Translations under genes and position numbers: made by a program
Origin: Streptomyces griseofuscus
GTDB taxonomy: Bacteria; Actinomycetota; Actinomycetes; Streptomycetales; Streptomycetaceae
Direction: 5' to 3'
Length of the DNA: 64,000 bases
Assembly: GCF_014673495.1 (NCBI RefSeq)
Contig: NZ_CP051006.1
Span: forward strand, 5,518,001 to 5,582,000
The notes under the pieces: generated by a model
Seen by the model: only the letters and a program-made list of their open reading frames with translations
Databases searched by the model: none
What the model was told of the DNA's origin: nothing
Shown here: positions 16,643-23,534 of the stretch, piece by piece
How the letters are laid out: every line of letters starts with the position of its first letter
Numbering within the stretch: position 1 is the stretch's first letter

Positions 16643-18167
16643 GGGTGGCCTCCTTCGCGGTGTCGGTGTTCTGAAGCGTGGGGGTGGATACGGCGAGCGC
16701 CATCACGGCGTCCTGGGTGGCCTCGTCGGCCGCGAGTTCTCCGGCGATCCGGCCCTGGGCCATCACCAGCACCCGGTCGCTCATGCCGAGCACCTCGGGC
16801 AGATCGCTGGAGATCATCAGTACGGCGGCACCGGCGGCCGTCAGCTCGTTGATCAGCTGATAGATCTCGACCTTGGCGCCGACGTCGATACCGCGCGTCG
16901 GCTCGTCGAGGATCAGCACCTTGGTGTCGGCCAGCAGCCACTTGCCGATGACGACCTTCTGCTGGTTGCCGCCGGACAACGTGCGCACATGCTGACCGAG
17001 CCCGGCCATCCGCACCCCCAGCTGACCGGCGATCCGCTCCGCCGACACGTGCTGCGCCTTGCGGTCGACCAGCCCGGCGCGGGTCGCGGCCCGCATGGTC
17101 ACCAGGCCCAGGTTCTCCTCGACCGAGGCGTCCAGCACGAGGCCCTGCCCCTTGCGGTCCTCGGGCACGAGCCCGATCCCCGCCGCCATGGCGGCGTTCA
17201 CATCGGAGCGCCGGAGCGCGGTGCCGCCGACCTTCACGGACCCGTCGTCGTACGGATCCGCGCCGAACACGGCCCGTACGACCTCGGTCCGCCCGGCGCC
17301 CACCAGCCCGGCGATGCCGACGACCTCGCCGGCGTGCACCTCGAAGCTCACATCGTGGAAGACGCCGTTCCGGGTCAGCCCCTCGACACTGAGCAACGCG
17401 GCGCCCTTGTCGGGGCGTTGACGCGGGTACTGCTGCTCGATGGAGCGCCCGACCATGAGCCGTACCAGCTCGTCCTCGGGGGTGGCGGCGGGCACCTGGC
17501 CCACGCTCTTGCCGTCCCGGATGACGGTGACCCGGTCGCCCAGGGCGGCGATCTCGTCGAGGTGGTGCGTGATGAAGACGATCCCCACGCCGTCCGCCCG
17601 CAGCTGCCGCACGATGGCGAAGAGCTTGTCGACCTCCTCCGAGGTCAGCACGGCGGTCGGCTCGTCCATGATGAGCACCCGCGCGTCCAGGCTGAGCGCC
17701 TTGGCGATCTCCACCATCTGAAGCCGGGCGATGCCCAGGTCGCGCACCCGGGCCCGGGGCGAGACCTGCACGCCGACCCGCTCCAGGAGCTTCGCGGCCT
17801 CGGCCTCCATCCGCTTCCGGTCGATCATCCCGAGGCGGCGCGGCTGCCGGCCGAGGAAGATGTTCTCGGCGACGGTCAGGTCCGGAACCAGGTTGAACTC
17901 CTGGTAGATGGTGGCGATCCCGAGCCGCTCGGAGTCCTGCGCACCATGGATGCGGGTCTCCCGACCGCCGACGAGGATCCGCCCGGCGTCGGGCGTATAG
18001 GCACCGGAGAGCATCTTGATGAGCGTGCTCTTGCCGGCGCCGTTCTCACCGAGCAGCACATGCACCTCGCCCCGGCGCAGGTCGAAGTCGACACCGTCGA
18101 GCGCGACCACGCCGGGAAAGGTCTTGCGTATGCCCTCGATGCGCAGCAACTCGTCCGGGTTGCTCAC
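16632..18167 (-). CDS. rbsA: Ribose ABC transporter ATP-binding protein
   Basis: 511 aa with two tandem ABC domains as in all RbsA proteins. Domain 1: Walker A GENGAGKST, Walker B VLIMDEPTAVLT. Domain 2: degenerate P-loop region GLVGAGRTEV, signature LSGGNQQKV, Walker B VLILDEPTRGID. GTG 18167 is preceded by AAAGGAG. It hydrolyses ATP to power import through the fused permease/binding protein. Overlaps rbsR by 4 nt and the fusion gene by 11 nt, so the three are tightly coupled. Confidence 0.95.
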   Translation of the reverse strand: MSNPDELLRIEGIRKTFPGVVALDGVDFDLRRGEVHVLLGENGAGKSTLIKMLSGAYTPDAGRILVGGRETRIHGAQDSERLGIATIYQEFNLVPDLTVAENIFLGRQPRRLGMIDRKRMEAEAAKLLERVGVQVSPRARVRDLGIARLQMVEIAKALSLDARVLIMDEPTAVLTSEEVDKLFAIVRQLRADGVGIVFITHHLDEIAALGDRVTVIRDGKSVGQVPAATPEDELVRLMVGRSIEQQYPRQRPDKGAALLSVEGLTRNGVFHDVSFEVHAGEVVGIAGLVGAGRTEVVRAVFGADPYDDGSVKVGGTALRRSDVNAAMAAGIGLVPEDRKGQGLVLDASVEENLGLVTMRAATRAGLVDRKAQHVSAERIAGQLGVRMAGLGQHVRTLSGGNQQKVVIGKWLLADTKVLILDEPTRGIDVGAKVEIYQLINELTAAGAAVLMISSDLPEVLGMSDRVLVMAQGRIAGELAADEATQDAVMALAVSTPTLQNTDTAKEATRGH

Positions 18168-19216
18168 GTCGTGCTCCTTTGCACTGGGGGGAGGGACGGG
18201 GTGGGGATGATGCGGGCCGTCTCCGGCGCCTCACCGCAGGAGCGGCGTACGACCAGCCGGGCGGCGAGGGTGACGGACGCGGCCGGCCGCCCCTCGATCC
18301 GGTCGACCAGGGCGCGTACGGCGGCCCGGCCCAACTCGCCGGTGGGCTGGGCGATCGCGGTGACCGGGGGATCGGTGTGCACGAACCACGGGATGTCGTC
18401 GAACGCGGCGAGCGCGATGTCGTCGGGCACCCGCAGCCCGCGCGCCCGGACGGCGTCCAGGGCACCGAGCGCCATCAGGTTGTCCGCCGCGAAGACGGCG
18501 TCCGGCGGCTCGGGAAGATCGAGGAACCCCTCGGTGACCCGGCGCCCGCTGGCGGCCTGGAAGTCGCCCTGGCCGATATAGACGTCGGGCAGGGGGAGTC
18601 CGTACGCGGCCAGCGCGGCGCGGAACGCCTCGACGCGCTCGCTGCCGGTGGTGGTCGCGGCGGGCCCCGCGATGATCGCGACCCGCCGGTGCCCGAGGGC
18701 GTGCAGATGCGCGACGAGGTCCTGTACGGCGGCTCGTCCGTCGGCGCGTACGACGGGGACGTCGACGCCGGGGATCCAGCGGTCCACGAACACCATGGGG
18801 GTACCGGCGCGGGCGGCGTCCAGCATCAGCGGGGAGCCGCCGTCGGTGGGGGAGACGAGGAGTCCGTCGATCCGCCGGTCGAGCAGGTTCCGTACGTGGT
18901 GGTCCTGGAGGTCGGGCCGCTCGTCGGCGTTCCCGATGATGACGCTGTACCCGAGCGCGCGGGCCTCCTCCTCCACCGAGCGGGCCAGCTCGGTGAAGTA
19001 GGGGTTCAGCACATCGCTGATCACGAGGCCGAGGGTGTGGGTCTGATCGGTGCGCAGCGAACGCGCCACGGCGTTCGGGCGGTACCCCAGCGACTCCACG
19101 GCGGCCAGCACCCGGGCCCGGGCGTCCGCACTCACGGACGGATGCGCGTTCAGCACCCGCGAAACCGTCGCGACGGACACGCCCGCCGCGGCGGCGACGT
19201 CCTTGATACTCGCCAC
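18164..19216 (-). CDS. rbsR: LacI-family regulator of the ribose operon
   Basis: 350 aa from GTG 19216 (AAGGAGG upstream). HTH: ASIKDVAAAAGVSVATVSRVLNAHPSVS; effector domain: LGLVISDVLNPYFTELARSVEEEA, DRWIPGVDVPVV, PDAVFAADNLMALGALDAV, ALAAFDDIPWFVHTDPPVT. It is the first gene of the operon and overlaps rbsA by 4 nt, so it is made with the transporter and must autoregulate. Two identical 15-bp operator-like sites lie 34-80 bp upstream of the start. Ribose or a ribose derivative is the expected inducer. Confidence 0.93.
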   Translation of the reverse strand: MASIKDVAAAAGVSVATVSRVLNAHPSVSADARARVLAAVESLGYRPNAVARSLRTDQTHTLGLVISDVLNPYFTELARSVEEEARALGYSVIIGNADERPDLQDHHVRNLLDRRIDGLLVSPTDGGSPLMLDAARAGTPMVFVDRWIPGVDVPVVRADGRAAVQDLVAHLHALGHRRVAIIAGPAATTTGSERVEAFRAALAAYGLPLPDVYIGQGDFQAASGRRVTEGFLDLPEPPDAVFAADNLMALGALDAVRARGLRVPDDIALAAFDDIPWFVHTDPPVTAIAQPTGELGRAAVRALVDRIEGRPAASVTLAARLVVRRSCGEAPETARIIPTPSLPPVQRSTT

Positions 19217-19249
19217 CTCCGGCCCACCTCCTTGTGAACTCGTGACGCT

Positions 19250-19264
19250 TGGAATCGATTACAT
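19250..19264. promoter_or_regulatory. RbsR operator, proximal copy
   Basis: TGGAATCGATTACAT. The inner 14 bases are palindromic except one pair around AATCGATT, typical of LacI-family sites. An identical copy lies 31 bp away. Confidence 0.8.
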
Positions 19265-19280
19265 CGAGACGAGAAACGAT

Positions 19281-19295
19281 TGGAATCGATTACAT
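19281..19295. promoter_or_regulatory. RbsR operator, distal copy
   Basis: TGGAATCGATTACAT, identical to the copy at 19250-19264. The 31-bp repeat distance is about three helical turns, so both sites face the same side of the DNA, fitting cooperative binding. Confidence 0.8.
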
Positions 19296-19367
19296 GGGTG
19301 GTGACAAGGGGGTGGGGGTGGCCGAAACGGAATCGTGACCTGGCGTGAAAGTGCGGTACTTGGGGGT

Positions 19368-19389
19368 CGCCCGCCCCCGGGGGCGGGCG
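19368..19389. terminator. Perfect GC palindrome, probable terminator
   Basis: CGCCCGCCCCC directly joined to its reverse complement (22 bp, no loop), just past the end of the oxidoreductase gene at 19443. A minus-strand transcript would pass it after the stop. Confidence 0.5.
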
Positions 19390-19407
19390 GAAGGCGTCGG
19401 CCTTCAG

Positions 19408-19441
19408 GTCAGGCGAGCCTTCGGGTCAGGCGAGCCTTCGG
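19408..19441. repeat. 17-bp tandem repeat at the oxidoreductase 3' end
   Basis: The 17-bp unit GTCAGGCGAGCCTTCGG occurs twice in tandem, and a third partial copy (GTCAGG) runs into the stop codon of the oxidoreductase gene. It looks like a small slippage duplication. Confidence 0.8.
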
Positions 19442-19442
19442 G

Positions 19443-20351
19443 TCAGGGGAGGAGGACGACCTTGCCCCGGACGCGGCGGGACTCGATGTCGGCGTGGGCG
19501 CGGGCGGCGTCCGCCAGGGGGTAGGTGCCGCCCAGCGGGAGGACGAGCCGGCCCGCGGCCGCCGCCACGACCAGTTCCGGCAGGGCCTCGGGGAGCCGGT
19601 CGGCCGGCCCGCCGGCGCTGAAGCGCACGCCGTGCTGCGCCGCGGACATGTCGGCGATGGTGAGCACCCGCGCGGCGTCCCCGGTCAGCGCGACCGAGTC
19701 GGCCAGTACGCCCGCGTCGGAGCAGTCGAGCACCCGGTCCACACCCTGCGGCGCGGCGGCCCGCACCCGCTCCGCCCAGCCCTCCCCGTACGGCACGGCG
19801 GTGGCGCCGAGTCCGGTGAGCCCCTCGGTGTCGTGCTCCCCGGCGGTGGTGACCACGGTGATGCCCCGGGCCGTGGCGAGCTGGACGGCGAGGATGCCGA
19901 CGCTGCCGCCCGCGCCGTGGACCAGCAGGGTCTCGCCCGCCCGGGGGTCCAGTTGGTGCAGCGCGCGGTAGGCGGTCTCGCCCACCGTCACCAGCGCGGC
20001 GGCGATCTCGAAGGAGATCTCCGCGGGCTTGCGGATCGGCCGCTCCAGCAGGACGTACTCGCTGTAGCCGCCGTTCGGGGTGGCGCCGAGGACCTCGTCG
20101 CCGACGCGTACGCCGGCGCCCTGGCCCGCCTTGTCGACGACACCGGCCACATCGAGGCCCGGCCGTACCGGGAACTCGGCGGGGAAGGCCTTGGCCATCG
20201 CGCCGGAACGGATCTTCAGGTCGATCGGATTGACCGCGGCCGCCCGGACCCTGATCCGGACCTGGCCCGGCCCCGGCTCGGGCACGTCGGTCTCGGAGAG
20301 GGTCAGCACGTCGGGGCCGCCGAAGTGCGTGTAGCTGATGGTGCGGGACAT
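19443..20351 (-). CDS. Quinone-oxidoreductase-type NADP-dependent oxidoreductase (zinc-free MDR)
   Basis: 302 aa medium-chain reductase. N-terminal GroES-like fold (VPEPGPGQVRIRVRAAAVNPIDLKIR, GLDVAGVVDKAG) and Rossmann motif HGAGGSVGILAVQLA. Zinc ligands are absent, as in quinone reductases and zeta-crystallins. It likely reduces electrophilic quinones or enones with NADPH. It follows the Old Yellow Enzyme gene on the same strand after 81 bp, so both may answer to the MarR protein as an electrophile-response unit (inference). Confidence 0.9.
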   Translation of the reverse strand: MSRTISYTHFGGPDVLTLSETDVPEPGPGQVRIRVRAAAVNPIDLKIRSGAMAKAFPAEFPVRPGLDVAGVVDKAGQGAGVRVGDEVLGATPNGGYSEYVLLERPIRKPAEISFEIAAALVTVGETAYRALHQLDPRAGETLLVHGAGGSVGILAVQLATARGITVVTTAGEHDTEGLTGLGATAVPYGEGWAERVRAAAPQGVDRVLDCSDAGVLADSVALTGDAARVLTIADMSAAQHGVRFSAGGPADRLPEALPELVVAAAAGRLVLPLGGTYPLADAARAHADIESRRVRGKVVLLP

Positions 20352-20432
20352 CGGGAACTCCAGGGAGGGGAGGGGAGGGGGTGGGGGTACGAGGACGGTC
20401 GTACCCGGAACCGGGCCGCGCGGTCGGTGTGA

Positions 20433-21506
20433 TCAGCCGGCGAGGGTCGGGTAGTCGGTGTAGCCGTGCTCGTCGCCGCCGTAGAACGTGGCGCGGTCGG
20501 GCTCGTTGAAGGGGCCGCCGGAAGCCAGCCGGGCGGGCAGGTCGGGGTTGGCGAGGAACAGGCCGCCGAAGCTGAGGAGATCGGCGGTGCCGTCCTCGAT
20601 CAGCGTCAGCTCGCCGGGGCCGGTCGGGGTCCCCCCGGTCTGGGGGTTGAGGACGAGGACGCCGCCGAACAGCTTGCGCAGCTCCAGGGTCAGCTCACGG
20701 TCCGGGCCCTCCAGCACATGCAGATAGGCGAGGCCGAGCGGCTCGATCGCGGAGACGAGGGCGCGGTAGGTGTCGCGGTGGCCGTCCTCGACGATGTCGT
20801 TGAACGGGACGGCCGGGGAGATCCGCAGCCCCACGCGGTGCGCGCCGATGGCCTCGGTCACGGCGCGGGCGACCTCGACGGTGAAGCGGATCCGGCCCGC
20901 GACCGAGCCGCCCCAGCCGTCGGTGCGCAGATTGGCGTTGGTGGACAGGAACTGGTGCGGCAGGTAGCCGTTGGCGCCGTGCAGTTCGACGCCGTCGAAA
21001 CCGGCCTCGACGGCGTTGCGGGCCGCGCGGGCGAAGTCCTCGATGGTCCCCTCGATCTCGGCCTCGGTCAGCTCGGCCGGGACGACGAAGTCCTTCATGC
21101 CCTCATGGGTGAACACCTGCCCGGCCGCGGCGACCGGCGAGGGGCCGACGGGTACGAGCCCGTCGGGCAGCAGCGCGGGGTGCCCGATCCGGCCGGTGTG
21201 CATGAGCTGCGCGAAGATCACGCCGCCCGCGCGGTGCACGGCGTCGGTGACCTGCCGCCAGGCCGCGACCTGCTCCTCGGAGTGCAGGCCGGGGGTGTCC
21301 GGGTATCCCTGGCCGACCACCGACGGCTGCACGCCCTCGGTGATGATCAGCCCGGCTCCGGCGCGCTGTGCGTAGTACGTCGCCATCGTCTCGGTCGCGC
21401 TCGCGCCGGGTCCGTAGGCGCGGCTGCGGGTCATCGGCGCCATGGCGATGCGGTTGGCGAGGCGTGTGCCGCCCAGGTCGATCGGGTCGAAAGCGGTGGT
21501 GGTCAT
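20433..21506 (-). CDS. Old Yellow Enzyme family alkene reductase (NemA-like)
   Basis: 357 aa from ATG 21506 (GGAGGG 8 nt upstream; the ATG at 21521 has none). FMN TIM barrel with family motifs: NRIAMAPMTRSRA, YYAQRAGAGLIITEG, AQLMHTGRIGHP, FDGVELHGANGYLPHQFLS and DLLSFGGLFLANPDLP. It reduces activated C=C bonds or nitro compounds with NAD(P)H. A CCTGTCCGA-type box lies 30 bp upstream, matching one near marR; repression by MarR, relieved by electrophiles as with NemR/NemA systems, is inferred. Confidence 0.93.
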   Translation of the reverse strand: MTTTAFDPIDLGGTRLANRIAMAPMTRSRAYGPGASATETMATYYAQRAGAGLIITEGVQPSVVGQGYPDTPGLHSEEQVAAWRQVTDAVHRAGGVIFAQLMHTGRIGHPALLPDGLVPVGPSPVAAAGQVFTHEGMKDFVVPAELTEAEIEGTIEDFARAARNAVEAGFDGVELHGANGYLPHQFLSTNANLRTDGWGGSVAGRIRFTVEVARAVTEAIGAHRVGLRISPAVPFNDIVEDGHRDTYRALVSAIEPLGLAYLHVLEGPDRELTLELRKLFGGVLVLNPQTGGTPTGPGELTLIEDGTADLLSFGGLFLANPDLPARLASGGPFNEPDRATFYGGDEHGYTDYPTLAG

Positions 21507-21535
21507 GATCAAGCCCTCCATGTGATGGCGATTTA

Positions 21536-21548
21536 CCTGTCCGAACAG
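21536..21548. promoter_or_regulatory. MarR box near the Old Yellow Enzyme gene
   Basis: CCTGTCCGAACAG, sharing 12 of 13 bases with the box at 21649-21661 next to marR. It sits inside a wider imperfect palindrome with TTTAC/GTAAA ends. Confidence 0.6.
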
Positions 21549-21646
21549 TAAAACTGCCCGCAGGTATTCCGCAACCAGGAGTGACGGCGGCCACGAAGGA
21601 GCTTTTGTACTCGCCGGGAGCGGGGAGTAGCCGGTCCGGACGGGTT

Positions 21647-21664
21647 ATCCTGTCCGAGCAGGAT
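21647..21664. promoter_or_regulatory. MarR box near marR
   Basis: ATCCTGTCCGAGCAGGAT: perfect 6-bp arms with a 6-nt centre, 25 bp upstream of the marR ATG. Fits autoregulation. Confidence 0.65.
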
Positions 21665-21689
21665 CTATTGCTCGAAGGAGACGCAGGCG

Positions 21690-22211
21690 ATGAAGGCATC
21701 CGCAGCCGAAGGTGCGGGCGAGGAGGGCACCACGCCCCCGGCGGACGTGGCGGTGGCGGTGCCCTCGGCCGCGACGGGTGGCCCGGTCAGCCATGCGATC
21801 TTCCGCGTGGCCCGCACGCACCGCATGATCGCCGGGCAACTGCTGCGCCGGGTGGGTCTGCATCCCGGCCAGGAGCTGGTCATGATGCAGCTGTGGGAAC
21901 TCGGCCCGCAGCGGCAGGCCGACCTCGTCCGCCTGCTCGACTCCGACGCGGCGACCATGGCCCGCACGGTCCGCCGCCTGGAGCAGGCCGGCTTCGTACG
22001 CCGCTGTCCCTGCGCCGACGACAAACGCGCCTACCTGATCGAGGCCACCACCGCGAGCCACGCGCTGCGCGAGCAGGTCGAATCCCTGTGGCGCCAACTG
22101 GAGGACGCCACCCTCGCCAACCTCTCCCCGGCCGAACAGGCGGACGTCCTCCACGTCCTGGAGGGCTTGGAATCCCGCCTCACCCACGCCGCCGCACAAC
22201 TGGGGGCGTGA
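21690..22211 (+). CDS. MarR-family transcriptional regulator
   Basis: 173 aa, ATG with GAAGGAG upstream. After a ~30-residue acidic/Pro-rich lead, the winged-helix core follows: MIAGQLLRRVGLHPGQELVMMQLWELGPQRQADLVRLLDSDAATMARTVRRLEQAGFVRR is the HTH and wing region, with a C-terminal dimer helix. Two cysteines sit in RRCPCADDKRAY at the wing; this is unusual and could be redox or electrophile sensing (inference). It is divergent from the Old Yellow Enzyme/quinone reductase pair, with one box by each promoter. Confidence 0.92.
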   Translation: MKASAAEGAGEEGTTPPADVAVAVPSAATGGPVSHAIFRVARTHRMIAGQLLRRVGLHPGQELVMMQLWELGPQRQADLVRLLDSDAATMARTVRRLEQAGFVRRCPCADDKRAYLIEATTASHALREQVESLWRQLEDATLANLSPAEQADVLHVLEGLESRLTHAAAQLGA

Positions 22212-22242
22212 GCCCGGCGGTTCACTCCCCTGGGCCGCGGGT

Positions 22243-22485
22243 TCACTCCTCGGTGAACAACTCCTCCAGCTTCACCGCGTGCAGGGCTCCCTCGAACCAG
22301 GTCTCCAGCTGGTCGAGGTCGGTGCAGGCCTGGATGCGCGCGCGGGCGGTGTCGGGGAGGGGACCGCGGCTCCATTCGAGGAAGCGGAGGAGCATCCGCC
22401 GGCAAGCTTCACGGACCTCCTCCCGCCCCTCCTCACGCACCTGTAGGGCGAGAGGGTGACGCCAGAAGTACTGGATCTGTCCCAT
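22243..22485 (-). pseudogene. C-terminal remnant of an Rpn-like nuclease gene
   Basis: 80 aa that align with the C-terminal end of the neighbouring 297-aa protein: QYFWRHPLA..QVREEGREE, REACRRM, GTARARI..CTDL.QLE.W.E.A.HA...ELFT-E. The N-terminal nuclease-like part is missing. The ATG at 22485 still has a GGGAGG site, so a short peptide may be made. It is the trace of a tandem duplication followed by deletion. Confidence 0.7.
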
Positions 22486-22514
22486 CTATGCCACCTCCCA
22501 TTCCCGGTACTGGA

Positions 22515-23408
22515 TCACTCGTCGGTGAACAATTCGTCGGCGTCCGCCGCGTGTACGGCCCGCTCGGCCCACGCCTCCAGCTGGCCGAGGTCGGTGCAGT
22601 CCTCAATGCGCGCGCGGGCGGTGCCGGAAACGGGGATGCGGCGCGATTGGAGGAGGAGGAAGACCATCCGCCGACAAGCTTCCCGGCCCTCTTCCCGTCC
22701 TTCCACGCGCCCCTCCTCACGCACCTGTTCCGCCAGCGGGTGTCGCCAGAAGTACTGGACGGTCTTCATCAAGTCCCTCCACATCTGCTTCGCTTGGGAG
22801 TCGGTCAAGCAGGAGTCGACAAACTGCGCGTAGGCCGACGCGGTATCCGGATCGACGGTCTTCAGAATGGCTGCCAGGGATTCCAGTATGGCCGGAGCCT
22901 GGGGCCCGCGTCCGTGTGTCATCGCCGAGAACACCGAGAGGGACGGGTCCTGCTCGCCCCAGTGCTCGTCGGTGATCACCGGCACGTTGTCCGGCCCCAG
23001 CACCAGCGGACGCACCGTCATCGAGTGCCAGCCATGGAAGCCGAACCGGATCGGCCGCGAGGCCCACTTGGCGGTCGTGCTGCTCTGCGTGACCACGATC
23101 AGCACCGGTTCGCAGCGGTACTTCTCGTACAAGTAGGCGAGGTAGTAGGGCCAACTGCCCCGCTTCCGGTCGTCCACCCTCCCCTGCGACTCCACCACCA
23201 GCAGATACGTGCCCTCGTCCGTCTCCGCCCGCATCAACGTGTCCACCCGGCGCTCGACCGGTTCGATCTCGGTGAGGTCCACGTTCATGGCCACGATCTC
23301 CCGCGGCTCCGGAAACGGCACGTGCAGCACCCGCTGTAACGCCTTCGTCAACACCGAGGGATCCTTCTGGAAGATCCGGTGCAGCGCCTCGTGCGACGAG
23401 CCGACCAT
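22515..23408 (-). CDS. Rpn-family / PD-(D/E)XK-like hypothetical protein
   Basis: 297 aa from ATG 23408 (GGAGGGG upstream). The start MVGSSHEALHRIFQKDPSVL, then ERRVDTLMR, YLLVVESQGRVDDRKRGSWPYYLAYLYEKY, and PVITD identify a multicopy Streptomyces family annotated hypothetical or recombination-promoting-nuclease-like. The VD..., VESQG (E-x-Q) pattern resembles a PD-(D/E)XK core. The tail is charged and coiled-coil-like (QVREEGRVEGREEGREACRRM). Function in the genus is unknown; it is divergent from recD2. Confidence 0.75.
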   Translation of the reverse strand: MVGSSHEALHRIFQKDPSVLTKALQRVLHVPFPEPREIVAMNVDLTEIEPVERRVDTLMRAETDEGTYLLVVESQGRVDDRKRGSWPYYLAYLYEKYRCEPVLIVVTQSSTTAKWASRPIRFGFHGWHSMTVRPLVLGPDNVPVITDEHWGEQDPSLSVFSAMTHGRGPQAPAILESLAAILKTVDPDTASAYAQFVDSCLTDSQAKQMWRDLMKTVQYFWRHPLAEQVREEGRVEGREEGREACRRMVFLLLQSRRIPVSGTARARIEDCTDLGQLEAWAERAVHAADADELFTDE

Positions 23409-23460
23409 CGACACCCCCTCCTGTCGTACGACGTGACCAACGAGCCGGACGGCAAGAGGT

Positions 23461-23481
23461 TGCATATGCCTCGGGAATATG
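23461..23481. promoter_or_regulatory. AT-rich CATATG / CCGAGG element upstream of recD2
   Basis: The 14-bp string TGCATATGCCTCGG followed by GAATATGA. Its reverse complement, CCGAGGCATATGCA, recurs exactly at 49563-49576. The site lies between divergent recD2 and the Rpn-like gene. Confidence 0.35.
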
Positions 23482-23534
23482 ACTTCGGACGGCTGCCAGC
23501 ACCCCTTGTCACCCCCCACCGCTACCGTCGACCC

